Source of the DNA: Arthrobacter sp. Edens01
GTDB taxonomy: Bacteria > Actinomycetota > Actinomycetes > Actinomycetales > Micrococcaceae
DNA: 64,000 nt
Assembly (NCBI RefSeq): GCF_001307035.1
Contig: NZ_LKIU01000002.1
Location: 665,088 to 729,087, forward strand
Direction: 5' to 3'
Positions 38,212-47,608 of the stretch are shown here, piece by piece. Position 1 is the stretch's first letter. Each line of letters starts with the position of its first letter. The position numbers were made by a program, and so were the translations under genes. The notes under the pieces are model-generated. The model was not told where the DNA came from, searched no databases, and was given only the letters and a program-made list of their open reading frames with translations.

Positions 38212-39330
38212 ATGGCTGAAATCGATTTTCCCGCAGAAATCCGCGCTCTCCGCTCCACGTTCGCCTCCATCGAGGACGTCTCCGACGTTGCGGCGATGAA
38301 GGAGGACATTGCCGAACTGAGCGAGATGGCCGGTGAACCCAACCTATGGGATGACCCGGACGCTGCGCAGAAGATCACGTCCAAGCTCTCGCACCGCCAG
38401 AGCGCGCTGGAACGGCTGCAGAAGCTCGAGGCCCGGATCGACGACCTTGAAGTCCTGGTGGAACTCGCCCAGGACGAGTCCGATGCCGACAGCAAGGAAG
38501 AGGCAGCCAAGGAATTGCAGTCACTGCGCAAGGCCCTCTCCGAGCTGGAAGTGGTCACCCTGCTCTCCGGTGAATACGACGAACGTGAAGCCGTGGTAAC
38601 CATTCGCGCCGGCGCCGGCGGAGTGGACGCAGCCGATTTCGCCGACATGCTCCTGCGCATGTACCTACGCTGGGCTGAGCGCCACGGCTACCCCACACAG
38701 GTCCTGGACACCTCCTACGCCGAAGAGGCCGGCCTCAAGTCTGCCACCTTCGAGGTCAAGGCCCCTTATGCCTTCGGCACCCTGGTGGTGGAAGCCGGAA
38801 CGCACCGGCTTGTGCGCATCAGCCCGTTCGACAACCAGGGACGCCGCCAGACCTCGTTCGCTGCCGTGGAGGTCATTCCGCTGATTGAGGCCACCGACCA
38901 CATCGACATCCCGGACAACGAAATCCGCGTGGATGTGTTCCGCTCTTCCGGCCCGGGCGGCCAGTCCGTGAACACCACCGACTCGGCGGTGCGCCTGACA
39001 CACATCCCCACCGGAACCGTGGTCTCCATGCAGAACGAGAAGTCGCAGCTCCAGAACCGCGCGGCCGCCATGCGGGTTCTCCAGTCCCGCCTCCTGCTGC
39101 TGAAGAAGGAGCAGGAAGACGCCGAGAAGAAGGCCTTCGCCGGGGACGTCAAGGCATCCTGGGGTGACCAGATGCGTTCCTACGTGCTGAATCCGTACCA
39201 GATGGTCAAGGATCTGCGCACAGAACACGAGGTGGGAAATACATCGGCGGTATTCGACGGTGAGATCGATGACTTCATCGATGCAGGCATCCGCTGGCGC
39301 GCCAACGGAAGCGTTTCCGCCCGCAAATAG
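38212..39330 (+). CDS. prfB: Peptide chain release factor 2
   Basis: The 372-residue protein releases peptides at UGA and UAA codons. The codon-reading tripeptide SPF is at 204-206 and the peptidyl-hydrolysis GGQ at 249-251 ([21 protein letters not shown]). Domain 1 is intact. There is no programmed +1 frameshift or internal UGA, unlike enterobacterial prfB, and the single frame reads through. A TAGTCT hexamer lies 9 nt before the ATG, so the mRNA may have almost no leader. It heads a region with ftsEX, smpB and ssrA, a common actinobacterial arrangement. Confidence 0.97.
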   Translation: MAEIDFPAEIRALRSTFASIEDVSDVAAMKEDIAELSEMAGEPNLWDDPDAAQKITSKLSHRQSALERLQKLEARIDDLEVLVELAQDESDADSKEEAAKELQSLRKALSELEVVTLLSGEYDEREAVVTIRAGAGGVDAADFADMLLRMYLRWAERHGYPTQVLDTSYAEEAGLKSATFEVKAPYAFGTLVVEAGTHRLVRISPFDNQGRRQTSFAAVEVIPLIEATDHIDIPDNEIRVDVFRSSGPGGQSVNTTDSAVRLTHIPTGTVVSMQNEKSQLQNRAAAMRVLQSRLLLLKKEQEDAEKKAFAGDVKASWGDQMRSYVLNPYQMVKDLRTEHEVGNTSAVFDGEIDDFIDAGIRWRANGSVSARK

Positions 39331-39353
39331 AGCGAGACCCGCGCCGCCAAATA

Positions 39354-39388
39354 CAAAAGCCCGGATCCCAGTGGGATCCGGGCTTTTG
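39354..39388. terminator. Intrinsic terminator after prfB
   Basis: A perfect 16-bp stem (CAAAAGCCCGGATCCC / GGGATCCGGGCTTTTG) with the loop AGT lies 24 bp after the prfB stop, with a short T-run on the right. Confidence 0.92.
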
Positions 39389-39557
39389 CGTGCCCGCCGA
39401 GTTTCGGGTCTTTTTCGATGGTCGTGCGGCGGATCTTACGGCGCGCCGTCCGTTCCGGCGGAGACTGCGCCGGATATACCTGAAGCTGGATCAAGGAAAT
39501 GATGCGCTTTATCGAACGTGGACTGGTGCCCGAGGTACCGGGAAAGGGAGGCAAAGC

Positions 39558-40325
39558 ATGAGCACGGAGGCGTTTCTTCCGGCGGACCTGGACGGCCGGC
39601 GGGCGGTGGTAACCGGGGGAGGATCAGGAATTGGCGAGGCCTGTGCCCGAATGTTCGCTGCCCTTGGCGCGAAGGTGGTGGTGGCGGACGTCAACGGAGA
39701 AGCCGCTGAACGGGTCGCCGCTGACACGGGCGGAACCGCGTGGACGGTGGACCTGAGCGATACCCGTTCCTTGGAGGAACTGTCGCTTAAGACGGACATC
39801 CTAGTCAACAACGCGGGGATTCAGCGGATCAATCCCATTCAGGACTTCGACCCGGACACCTTCCGCCTGATCCACCGGCTGATGGTTGAATCGCCGTTCC
39901 TGTTGATGCGCGCGGCGCTGCCGGGCATGTACGAACGGGGTTTTGGCCGGATCATCAACATCTCTTCCGTCCACGGACTGCGTGCCTCTGCCTTCAAGAG
40001 CGCCTACGTGAGTGCCAAGCACGCGCTCGAGGGGTTGAGCAAGGTGGCAGCTCTGGAAGGCGGACCGCACGGCGTGACGTCAAACTGCATCAACCCCGCC
40101 TATGTGCGCACCCCGCTGGTGGAAGCACAGATCGCAGACCAGGCCCGGATCCATTCGATTCCCCCCGACGAAGTGGTCTCTTCAATCATGCTCACCGAGT
40201 CCGCTGTCAAACGCCTGGTGGAGCCGGAGGAAGTCGCATCCCTCGCTGCCTGGTTGGCCGGAGCGGGCGCCGGTATGGTTACCGCTGCTTCCTACACCAT
40301 GGACGGCGGGTGGAGCGCACGCTGA
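39558..40325 (+). CDS. Short-chain dehydrogenase, 3-hydroxybutyrate dehydrogenase-like
   Basis: The 255-residue NAD(P)-dependent enzyme has the classical TGGGSGIGEACARMF coenzyme site, NNAGIQ, catalytic Ser in ISSVHGLRA, and YVSAKHALEG (Tyr-x3-Lys). The late segment TESAVKRLVEPEEVASLAAWLAG resembles 3-hydroxybutyrate dehydrogenases (EC 1.1.1.30), which oxidise the ketone-body/PHB monomer. The family is large, so the substrate is not certain. GGGAGG precedes the ATG at 39558; the frame extends upstream without coding character. The gene is isolated between the prfB terminator and ftsE. Confidence 0.8.
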   Translation: MSTEAFLPADLDGRRAVVTGGGSGIGEACARMFAALGAKVVVADVNGEAAERVAADTGGTAWTVDLSDTRSLEELSLKTDILVNNAGIQRINPIQDFDPDTFRLIHRLMVESPFLLMRAALPGMYERGFGRIINISSVHGLRASAFKSAYVSAKHALEGLSKVAALEGGPHGVTSNCINPAYVRTPLVEAQIADQARIHSIPPDEVVSSIMLTESAVKRLVEPEEVASLAAWLAGAGAGMVTAASYTMDGGWSAR

Positions 40326-40580
40326 GCAGATACACCAGTTTGGGATTGCGGACCTCGTCGCTGCGGTCCTTGCAGGTGAGGCAGCCGCACTGCGAATGCC
40401 GGCGGAGGAGGCCCCCGGCGGCTGAGGCGCTGCCTGCACCGGTCCGGCCATCCGGCGACACACCACTGGGTGCTCAGCCGGGCGGCTGGGTCTGCTGGCT
40501 ATAGTCAGAAGGCCGGTTCCCTGCTCCCAAGCTCAAAGGCCCTTGCCGTTCCGGCTGTTACGCGAGGGCATGAAACAGCA

Positions 40581-41384
40581 ATGATCACTTTCGACAACGT
40601 CACCAAGGTCTATGACCGGAACTCCAGGCCAGCCTTGAACTCGGTCAGCCTGGACGTGGACCGCGGTGAATTCGTGTTTCTGGTGGGCGCGTCCGGCTCG
40701 GGCAAATCCACGCTCATCCGCCTTGTACTCAAGGAAGAGCACGCCACACGCGGAACCGTGTACGTGGCGGGTTCCAACGTGGCCAAGATTCCCAGCTGGC
40801 GCGTGCCGCGGCTGCGCCGGGGCATCGGCGTCGTGTTCCAGGATTTCCGCCTGCTGCCCAACAAAACAGTCTTCGCCAACGTAGCCTTCGCCATGCAGGT
40901 GATCGGCCGCAGCCGTGCGGTAATCAGGGACTCCGTACCCGAGGTGCTGAAGACCGTCGGGCTGGAAGGCAAGGACAACCGCCTGCCCCACGAACTCTCC
41001 GGCGGAGAGCAGCAGCGCGTGGCCATTGCCCGCGCCATTGTGAACCGCCCGGGAATCCTCCTGGCAGACGAGCCCACCGGCAACCTCGATCCCACCACCT
41101 CGCTGGGCATCATGAAGGTCCTGGACCGGATTAACCAGAACGGCACCACCGTGGTGATGGCCACCCACGACCATGACATCGTCAACGCAATGCGCAAGCG
41201 TGTCATTGAACTGCGCAACGGCAAGGTTGTCCGTGACGAACGCGAGGGAATCTACCTGGCTACTGCCATGCAGCCCGTGGTTCCGGCTGCAGGCACTGAA
41301 AACCCGGCGGCTGACTCCAACGACGCGGCGGCCGGCGATGCTTTGAGACAGGGCAGCCCGGCCGGATCGGAGGTCTCCGAATGA
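40581..41384 (+). CDS. ftsE: Cell-division ATP-binding protein FtsE
   Basis: The 267-residue ABC ATPase begins [22 protein letters not shown]. Walker A is [17 protein letters not shown], the signature [14 protein letters not shown], and Walker [10 protein letters not shown]. The segment [21 protein letters not shown] is diagnostic for FtsE. It has an Ala/Pro-rich tail of about 38 residues beyond the usual length. FtsE with FtsX transmits a signal across the membrane to wall hydrolases during division. The frame is open from 40470, but the family begins at MITF. A four-codon frame ATG AAA CAG CAA TGA ends on the ftsE start (ATGA). Confidence 0.96.
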   Translation: MITFDNVTKVYDRNSRPALNSVSLDVDRGEFVFLVGASGSGKSTLIRLVLKEEHATRGTVYVAGSNVAKIPSWRVPRLRRGIGVVFQDFRLLPNKTVFANVAFAMQVIGRSRAVIRDSVPEVLKTVGLEGKDNRLPHELSGGEQQRVAIARAIVNRPGILLADEPTGNLDPTTSLGIMKVLDRINQNGTTVVMATHDHDIVNAMRKRVIELRNGKVVRDEREGIYLATAMQPVVPAAGTENPAADSNDAAAGDALRQGSPAGSEVSE

Positions 41385-42292
41385 GGATGGCCTTCGTCCT
41401 GGGCGAGATCGGCTCAGGCATCCGCCGCAACCTGTCCATGGTGGTCTCCGTCATCCTGGTCACCTTTGTGTCCCTGACTTTCGTGGGTGCCGCCGGCCTG
41501 CTGCAAATGCAGATCAACCAGATGAAGGGCTACTGGTACGACCGTGTGCAGGTAGCCGTCTTCCTCTGCGTGGACAATGATGTCTCTCCGTCCTGTGCCT
41601 CCGGCGCGGTTACGGATGAACAGCGCAGCGCTATCGAGACGAAGCTGAACTCTGCGGAGTTCGAGCAGTACATCGACACAGTGCATTTCGAAGACCAGGC
41701 AACCGCCCTGGGCCACTTCCGCGAACAGTTCGCGAATTCCCCCATTGTGGACAGCGTGACCGCGGACCAGCTGCCGGAAACTTTCCGCGTCTCCCTCGTG
41801 GACCCGGAGAAGTACGAAGTCATTAACGAGGCCTTCTCCTCGATGCCCGGTGTGGAATCCGTGAGCGACCAGCGTGAACTGCTGGAAAAGGTCTTCTCCT
41901 TTATGAATATCGCGTCCCTGGTGGCATTGATCATCGCTGTGCTGATGCTGGTCTGCGCGATCCTCCTGATCGCCACCACCATTAGGCTCTCCGCCTTCAG
42001 CCGGCGCCGGGAAACCGGCATCATGCGCCTGGTCGGAGCGTCGAAGGCCGTCATCCAGCTGCCGTTTGTGCTCGAAGGCGTGATTGCTGCGCTCATTGGC
42101 GCGGTCCTCGCTTCCGGAACCCTCTGGGCCGTGGCACACTTCTTCATCGGGATGCTGGCCCGCCAGTATCCCGCAACTGCGTTCATTTCCGCACGTGAAG
42201 TACTTCTTTTGAGCCCCATACTGCTCATATTGGGTACATTACTGGCGGGGGTGTCATCGCTGCTGACGCTCAGACGGTATATCAAGGTTTAG
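41381..42292 (+). CDS. ftsX: Cell-division permease-like protein FtsX
   Basis: The 303-residue membrane protein has one N-terminal helix ([23 protein letters not shown]), an extracytoplasmic domain of about 130 residues (including the [10 protein letters not shown] pair) and three C-terminal helices. This is the FtsX layout. The external loop of FtsX activates peptidoglycan hydrolases. It overlaps ftsE by 4 bp. The adjacent M23 coiled-coil protein one bp downstream is the likely activated partner. Confidence 0.95.
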   Translation: MRMAFVLGEIGSGIRRNLSMVVSVILVTFVSLTFVGAAGLLQMQINQMKGYWYDRVQVAVFLCVDNDVSPSCASGAVTDEQRSAIETKLNSAEFEQYIDTVHFEDQATALGHFREQFANSPIVDSVTADQLPETFRVSLVDPEKYEVINEAFSSMPGVESVSDQRELLEKVFSFMNIASLVALIIAVLMLVCAILLIATTIRLSAFSRRRETGIMRLVGASKAVIQLPFVLEGVIAALIGAVLASGTLWAVAHFFIGMLARQYPATAFISAREVLLLSPILLILGTLLAGVSSLLTLRRYIKV

Positions 42293-42293
42293 A

Positions 42294-43766
42294 GTGTGGG
42301 CACGGGTCAAAGGAAAGCAGAACGTTTCATGGATAGTCTCGCCAATGGATAGCCGCCGCTCGCTGCCGCGGAACGCAGCGGCCGTGCCGTTTGATGCTGT
42401 GCGGAAAACCGCTGCCACGGCAGCCGCTGTGCTGCTCGCCCTGGTGCTCGCCTTTATCTCCGTAAACCCTGCTGCAAGGGCGGACGAACTGAACGACCGC
42501 AAGAATGCCCTGGAAGCAGAGCAGCAGCGGGTCCAGGAAGAATACGAATACCTGGACGCGGACATCGCCCAGACCGTAGCCCAGCTGAATATCTACCAGA
42601 ACGAAGAACTGCCCGCCGCACAGGCTGTCCTGTCCGAGGCCGAAGGCCGTGTGAGCTCGGCTTCAGCAAAGGTCGGTGCGCTCACGGACCGGGTGGCACT
42701 CGCGCAGGAAAGCCGCAACAAGATCGCCGCGCAGATCGAAGAAGACCGCAAGGCACTCGACGAAACCCAGAAGGTTATTGGGCAGATCGCCAGCCAGGCA
42801 TACAAAAGCGGGGGAGTGCCTTCCAGCCTCACCCTGATGTTCGGGGCAGACGGCGCCGACTCCCTGACCGATTCGATGGGCATGGCCGGACAGGCCCTGC
42901 GCGGGCAGAACGCCGCCGTCGAACGCCTCTCCCAGCAGGCAGCTACCAACGTTAACTCCGAAGCCCGCCTGACCGCGGTGGAGGAAGAGATCTCCTCGCT
43001 TAAGGCACAGGCCGAGGAAGCGCTCAAGGCTGAGCAGACAGCCCGGGACGAAGCCGCGGCTGAGAAGGAGAAGGTCGACGGCCTCATTGCCAGTGCCGAA
43101 GCCCTCAACGGCGAACTCGAGGCCAAGAAGCCGGTCATCCAGGCAAAGCTGGCATCCATCCAGTCCGAACAGGCAGCCGTCCAGGCTGAGATTGCCGAGC
43201 GCCAGCGGATCCTTCTCGAGGAAGCACGCCGCGCCGAGGAAGCACGGATTGCCGAGGCCAACCGCAGGGCCGCGGAAGAGGCCGCCCGCAACAACCAGCC
43301 GGCACCGCCGCCACAGACCGTGCAGCCGACCAACCCGTCGGCGTTTGGGCTGCGCTACCCGGTCAGTGCCCCGCTGACCTCAGGCTTTGGCTGGCGCGCG
43401 ACGCCGGCAGGCACCATCGATTTCTCCGGCACCGGCGGCTACCTCCACTCGGGAATCGACTTCGGAGCCCAGTGCGGGACCCCCGTCTACGCTCCGGCGT
43501 CCGGCGAAGTCTGGCGTTCGGATACGGGCGGCGGAGAAATGATCGGCACCGGCAACCGGATTGTGCTGAACCACGGCGTCATCGGAACATCTGCCCTGGC
43601 TACGAACTACTACCACTTGAGCAGCAGGGTGGTTTCGGCAGGACAGTGGGTCAATGCCGGCCAGCTCATTGGCTACGTTGGCACCACCGGAAACTCGACC
43701 GGCTGCCACCTGCACTTCGAGACGATGCTCAACGGACAGCTCGTGAATCCCATGGGATTGCTCTAG
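42294..43766 (+). CDS. Secreted coiled-coil M23 peptidase (EnvC/RipC-like partner of FtsX)
   Basis: The 490-residue protein has a signal/anchor segment (ATAAAVLLALVLAFISVNPAARA), a long coiled coil (about 65-340, rich in Glu, Ala and Gln) and a C-terminal M23 domain. The zinc ligands are in HSGIDFG and HLHFE, so the peptidase looks active. The layout is that of EnvC-like proteins, whose coiled coil contacts the FtsX loop. In mycobacteria the FtsEX partner is the NlpC/P60 protein RipC. The GTG at 42294, one base past ftsX, has an AAGG 7 nt upstream; an ATG at 42345 is the alternative. The Pro/Gln-rich hinge ends about residue 355. Confidence 0.88.
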   Translation: MWARVKGKQNVSWIVSPMDSRRSLPRNAAAVPFDAVRKTAATAAAVLLALVLAFISVNPAARADELNDRKNALEAEQQRVQEEYEYLDADIAQTVAQLNIYQNEELPAAQAVLSEAEGRVSSASAKVGALTDRVALAQESRNKIAAQIEEDRKALDETQKVIGQIASQAYKSGGVPSSLTLMFGADGADSLTDSMGMAGQALRGQNAAVERLSQQAATNVNSEARLTAVEEEISSLKAQAEEALKAEQTARDEAAAEKEKVDGLIASAEALNGELEAKKPVIQAKLASIQSEQAAVQAEIAERQRILLEEARRAEEARIAEANRRAAEEAARNNQPAPPPQTVQPTNPSAFGLRYPVSAPLTSGFGWRATPAGTIDFSGTGGYLHSGIDFGAQCGTPVYAPASGEVWRSDTGGGEMIGTGNRIVLNHGVIGTSALATNYYHLSSRVVSAGQWVNAGQLIGYVGTTGNSTGCHLHFETMLNGQLVNPMGLL

Positions 43767-43848
43767 GGCCTAGAATGGGTGTTTCGCGTCCGGGAATACC
43801 CGGAACGCGCGAAGCGAACTTCATCGAGCAATAAAGGAGAGTTGAACC

Positions 43849-44322
43849 GTGCCGAAAGAAAGTGGCCGAAAAGTTGTGGCCACCAACCGCAAGGCCCGGC
43901 ACAACTACGAAATCCTCGATACCTACGAGGCCGGGATGGTGCTAATGGGCACCGAGGTGAAATCCCTGCGAGAGGGCCGGGCGTCGCTGGTGGATGGCTT
44001 TGCCACGTTTTACAACGACGAACTGTGGCTGGAAGCGGTCTACATTCCGGAGTACCTCAACGGCAGCTGGACCAACCATGCCGCACGCCGGCGCCGGAAG
44101 CTGCTGCTGCACCGCGAGCAGCTGGACAAGATCGCGCAGAAGATCCGGGAGTCCGGCTTCACGATTGTTCCGCTGCAGCTCTACTTCCTGGACGGACGCG
44201 CCAAGGTGGAGATCGCCGTCGCACGCGGCAAGCGTGACTATGACAAGCGCCAGACCCTGCGGGAGAAGCAGGACAACCGTGAGGCGCTGCGCGAAATGCG
44301 GGCCAAGAACCGCGGAGCATAG
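43849..44322 (+). CDS. smpB: SsrA-binding protein SmpB
   Basis: The 157-residue OB-fold protein binds tmRNA and delivers it to stalled ribosomes. It has [63 protein letters not shown] and the C-terminal basic tail ([29 protein letters not shown]) that mimics mRNA. The GTG has AAAGGAGAG upstream. The ssrA gene lies 430 bp downstream, so both parts of the rescue system are together. Confidence 0.97.
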   Translation: MPKESGRKVVATNRKARHNYEILDTYEAGMVLMGTEVKSLREGRASLVDGFATFYNDELWLEAVYIPEYLNGSWTNHAARRRRKLLLHREQLDKIAQKIRESGFTIVPLQLYFLDGRAKVEIAVARGKRDYDKRQTLREKQDNREALREMRAKNRGA

Positions 44323-44324
44323 GA

Positions 44325-44684
44325 ATGAGCGGTACCTTCTGGGAACCGCAGACCGAGGAAGAGGCTGCCGCAGAGACGCGCAAGCCGGCCTGGGCCTGGG
44401 TCATCGCAGCTGTTGACCTGCTGATTGTCCTTGCAGTTGTTCCGGTGGTCATCCTGGTGGTGGTCCCCTTCTTCGTGGTCTTCTACGTGTACCTGGCCCA
44501 GCTGCTCGTCTGGGTTTCGCCTGTGCTGCTGGCCGCCAACGGTCTGCTGTTCACCTGGGCGTTCCGCCGCAAGTTCGCCGGCATGACTGCACTGGCGATC
44601 CTCTCGGTCCTGTTCGTACTGCTCTCCGCGCTGGTGCTGGTGCTGTGGGGAGCGCCGGTCACGGTGTTCGGCCTGACGTTCTAG
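44325..44684 (+). CDS. Small membrane protein, unknown function
   Basis: A 119-residue protein between smpB and ssrA. An acidic head of about 20 residues precedes three hydrophobic segments (AWVIAAVDLLIVLAVVPVVI, LLVWVSPVLLAANGLLFTW and LAILSVLFVLLSALVLVLW). I see no functional motif. It starts 2 bp after smpB and is probably translated from the same mRNA. The -35 element of the ssrA promoter lies inside its last codons. Confidence 0.75.
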   Translation: MSGTFWEPQTEEEAAAETRKPAWAWVIAAVDLLIVLAVVPVVILVVVPFFVVFYVYLAQLLVWVSPVLLAANGLLFTWAFRRKFAGMTALAILSVLFVLLSALVLVLWGAPVTVFGLTF

Positions 44685-44701
44685 CGCTTATGCGTTATAG
44701 T
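44673..44701 (+). promoter_or_regulatory. Sigma-A promoter of ssrA
   Basis: CTGACG (44673-44678) and TATAGT (44696-44701) are spaced by 17 bp. The transcript would start near 44708, leaving a 5' extension of about 44 nt that RNase P would remove. Confidence 0.6.
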
Positions 44702-44751
44702 TAACGGTCCGGCCGGTTGCGGGCGGACAAATCAGTTTGGTAACTGAATAC

Positions 44752-45121
44752 GGGGATGACAGGTTTCGACGATGTTAGTCGCGACAGGTGAAGCGGGCCG
44801 AGGATGCAGGGTTATCTCGTAAACGCTCTCTGCAAACCAATAAGTGCCGATTCTAAGCGCACTGACTTCGCTCTCGCTGCCTAAGCAGCGGGCATAGTCC
44901 GTCAGACCGGGAATGCTCTCGTCCCGGATCCTGGCGTCATTTAGAGGGCCACTGCTGAGTACTCTTGCCGTTGGAGTGCTCGGGACTTTTAGACGGCTGG
45001 GCCCGGATCAGCCACTTGTTCACATGATGGCTGGGGCCGAGAAAATCCGACGTGAACTGCGCCCGGAGAAGCCCTGACAACACGACATCGGACGGGGGTT
45101 CAATTCCCCCCATCTCCACCA
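44752..45121 (+). ncRNA. ssrA: Transfer-messenger RNA
   Basis: The 5' end GGGGATGACAGGTTTCGAC and the 3' end GGTTCAATTCCCCCCATCTCCACCA pair to form the tRNA-like acceptor and T arms, with the CCA encoded. The tag frame resumes at GCC 44846-44848 and reads ADSKRTDFALAA, ending at TAA 44882-44884. Mycobacterial tags read ADSHQRDYALAA, so both the resume codon and the ALAA degron agree. The total of about 370 nt is normal. tmRNA with SmpB frees stalled ribosomes and marks the protein for proteolysis. Confidence 0.97.
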
Positions 45122-45124
45122 TTG

Positions 45125-45158
45125 AAAAGCACCTCGGCCTTCCGGCCGGGGTGCTTTT
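45125..45158 (+). terminator. Intrinsic terminator of ssrA
   Basis: A 15-bp stem (AAAAGCACCTCGGCC with one G-U pair) and a TTCC loop are followed by TTTTTG, a good terminator placed 3 bp after the tmRNA CCA. Confidence 0.92.
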
Positions 45159-45341
45159 TGTGTTCCGGATGCTTTGCACCGCCTGTGGAACTAACGGGCT
45201 GGAGCCTGCTCCCCGTCCTGGTAGTACTGGCTGGAGATGCCGTAATCCGGATCCAGCTCGGAGCGCTGCATCTGGTGTTCCGGAGGGTTTTCCCGGCAGC
45301 TGGATGTCAGCAGGATTTCCACCCACGCACGCTCGCTTTGG

Positions 45342-45782
45342 CTATACGTAGCTGTGACACCGATGCTGTCCTTGAGACATGAGGACCCGCACGTCGCCGC
45401 CTTCTTCGGGCGGATAGGAGACCTCGTTCTGGCGTTCCCAGCCTTCCTCGTCCAGCCATGCTCCTATGCGGTCCAACACGGTGTTGGCTGTTTCGGTATC
45501 GGCTACGGGGCTCGACGCCTTACCGAGCCATCTGGTCTCGAGCTGCTGTTCCTCAATCTCCGGGCGCAGGCAGGATTCCTCCCTCAGGTCCTCGATCTGG
45601 AGTCCGGCCCCGGCCTGCTCCACCATCGCAGGCAGCAGCTCCTCAAACTGCGTGAGATAGTCCGGTGACTCCTGCGCAGCGGCAGAATCAGGGGGTGTTT
45701 CGGTGTTCAAGGCACAGCCTCCCAGGGATACGGCGAAGATCATGGCTCCGGCCATTGCGGCAGCCGAACGTCGGGGCGTCAC
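45342..45782 (-). CDS. Predicted lipoprotein, unknown function
   Basis: The 146-residue protein has a basic start, a hydrophobic core and a lipobox ending LGGC (Cys 23), so it should be lipid-anchored outside the membrane. The remaining ~120 residues are acidic and show no known domain. The end (LDEEGWERQNEVSYPPEEGGDVRVLMSQG) is beta-rich. Its GTG start overlaps the stop of the hydrolase remnant by 4 bp (GTGA), so the two once formed a coupled unit. It may be a substrate or partner of that hydrolase. Confidence 0.72.
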   Translation of the reverse strand: MTPRRSAAAMAGAMIFAVSLGGCALNTETPPDSAAAQESPDYLTQFEELLPAMVEQAGAGLQIEDLREESCLRPEIEEQQLETRWLGKASSPVADTETANTVLDRIGAWLDEEGWERQNEVSYPPEEGGDVRVLMSQGQHRCHSYV

Positions 45783-46540
45783 TTTTCAAGACTCTCTGTG
45801 GTCACGGTCTGCAGCTTCATGTTGGCGTAGTCTTCCGGTCGTTCTTCAATGGGACTCTCCGAATAGGCGTAGCCAAATCCGTAGTGGAACACTTCTTCAA
45901 CGTACATGCTCACACGGTTTCCATTGATCACCGCTTGGATGTTGGCCGCGGAGGTCGACCCCTCGGCAAAATAGTCCGTGTGCCCGCGCATGAGGGAATC
46001 CGGTTTCTTCGGATCCACAAAACCGGATTCCAGCCGCACGGCACCCATTTGCGTTTTGGGGCTGCCGCCGGTCCAGAATGAACCGCTGTGGAAACCGCCG
46101 CCTCCTACCTGCGCCACTGAAATCGGATCGTCCCTGGTCTGGATCCAGTACCGGTTGGCGTCCGGGCTGGCTGTGTCGCTGGGACTGGAGACTTCGTGTC
46201 CGGAGCCTGCCGGGGCGACATAAAGGATGTTCGACGCCGTCAGCCCCTCCCGCTCTGCGGTCCCGAGCAGGGAGCCACCGGCACTGTAGCCAATGCAGGT
46301 GCTGCGCGTATCCTGCGGAACTTCCAAGTCCAGGGCATGGTCGAATGCAGCGAGCAGGGGCCCGCCGTTCTCGTTGTAACTGCTGGTGAGGTTGTGGTGC
46401 AGCTCGATGGGAAGATCGGTGCCCTGCCAGTAAAAGGAGACCTTCTGCTGCTCGGGTTTTCCCTCTACGGCATCGAGCCGCTCCAGATATCCTGCAAGAG
46501 ACCCGAGGTCCGCGCATGTTCCCCCTGGAGATGACGGACA
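45779..46540 (-). pseudogene. 5'-truncated DUF1023-like alpha/beta-hydrolase
   Basis: The frame shows the second half of a DUF1023-type hydrolase: QQKVSFYWQGTDLPIE, then TCIGYSAGGSLLG with the nucleophile Ser in G-x-S-x-G, and ILYVAPAGSGHE. It is open to a TGA at 46541-46543, but has no ATG or GTG start; the only in-frame start is a TTG at 46327 inside the core. The conserved part before the nucleophile (beta strand and oxyanion region) is missing upstream. It is therefore a degraded gene or one with a frameshift near 46540. The active-site Ser is still present. The downstream lipoprotein gene overlaps its end. Confidence 0.6.
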
Positions 46541-46908
46541 TCATCGTTACTGCAGACGCTGCTGCATCTCCCGCCGGAAGTCGATGGGCAGAACTACCCA
46601 TGTCAGACCCAGCCCGCCCCGGGCCGCCAGCCGTTCCCAACTGACGGCCGCCGCTGGCGAACCGTCCGGCGCAGCTCCCTGGCACCGGCCCCGGCCAGCC
46701 CTTGGTAAGCTTGGAAGAAGCCCTTCGCCCGCCGCCCTGCCCCACAGCAGTGTCCGGCTTCCAGTGCGGAGGCGCCCCTTTCCACCGCACCCACCACTGA
46801 CCTGCTGCTCCGTACTTCACGCTCCCCGCGTGAGTCCGGAACGCTGCGACGTGCCCCCACGCCCCGCGGAGGGAAGACACGCAATACCGTAGGAGAAGCG
46901 CCACCCCC
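46541..46908. other. Gap of uncertain content
   Basis: 368 bp between the hydrolase remnant and the UDG-like gene. Frames here on both strands lack recognisable domains. The lost 5' part of the hydrolase is not visible in any frame. It should hold the promoter of the rightward gene, whose AGGAG stands at about 46891. Confidence 0.4.
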
Positions 46909-47604
46909 ATGCAGTCCGCCCCCGCTGAAACGTCCGCAGAAACCCCCGTTGATACCCTCACGGAAACCCCCGCAGAAACTCCCGCAGATTCCAGCGCGCT
47001 GTCCCTGTTTGACCGCCGCTACGAACCTAACGTCGCTGAGGTCAACCAGCTGTGCGACACCCTTGCTGACCTGAAGCCCGGTAGCGAAGTTCCCTACATT
47101 GATCCGCAGCATGACGTGGACGAGGCACGGATAGTCAGCCTGTTCTCCAACAACGGTGCCGCCCACCCGTCGGGCTTCATCACGGCAGGCAGCGACGAAG
47201 CCGTCACCCGCCTCCTCGGCGTGCACTGGCAGGTGGGCCTTCAGCCCAAGTACGTGATGCCGTGGAACGTCCACCCCTGGTACACCCCGGGCGAGCCGCA
47301 CACCAAGCTCACCAAGGAAGAAGTCGCCGAGGGCCTGAAACCCCTGCTGCGGTTCCTCGCACTGGTTCCGCGCGTCTCGGTGATCGTGGCCCACGGCACC
47401 GAAGCCCAGCGGCTCGCGGCAGCCTTCCTGAAGACTGAGAACCGGATGATTTACCGACGCAGCTTCAAGGTTTACAAGGCCCGCTCGGCAGAAGGACGTT
47501 CGTTCGGCGCCACCGAGGAACGCCAGCAGGAATCTCTGGCGGAAATGCGGATCGTCTACAAGGACGCCATGGCCCGCACCGGACTGGCCGCCACGGGCCG
47601 CTAG
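46909..47604 (+). CDS. Uracil-DNA-glycosylase-like protein
   Basis: The 231-residue protein starts with a Glu/Thr/Pro repeat (ETPxxT-type, residues about 10-30), encoded by a short GAAACCCCCGC-like DNA repeat. The globular part has FSNNGAAHPSGF, YVMPWNVHPWYTP and VPRVSVIVAHGTEAQ, which recall the nucleotide-flipping fold of UDG. The typical GQDPY and HPS motifs are not clear, so it may be a divergent superfamily member with another substrate. An AGGAG lies 12 nt or so before the ATG. It overlaps no other gene. Confidence 0.5.
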   Translation: MQSAPAETSAETPVDTLTETPAETPADSSALSLFDRRYEPNVAEVNQLCDTLADLKPGSEVPYIDPQHDVDEARIVSLFSNNGAAHPSGFITAGSDEAVTRLLGVHWQVGLQPKYVMPWNVHPWYTPGEPHTKLTKEEVAEGLKPLLRFLALVPRVSVIVAHGTEAQRLAAAFLKTENRMIYRRSFKVYKARSAEGRSFGATEERQQESLAEMRIVYKDAMARTGLAATGR

Positions 47605-47608
47605 GAAA

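Noticed and set aside
38212-38400. Programmed frameshift in prfB
   Set aside because: The single frame runs from start to stop without an in-frame TGA or slippery site.
45897-46961. 354-codon minus-strand frame covering the hydrolase remnant
   Set aside because: Low-complexity Arg/Gly/Ala-rich product in the wrong frame; the adjacent minus frame carries the G-x-S-x-G hydrolase motif.
46909-47000. GAAACCCCCGC-like short repeats as a CRISPR-type array
   Set aside because: They are within a coding frame, encode ETPAETPA, are too short and have no spacers.
46603-47394. Long open frame on the minus strand (263 codons) opposite the UDG-like gene
   Set aside because: It has no recognisable domain, and the plus-strand gene over the same DNA has family-like motifs. 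It is a high-GC shadow frame.
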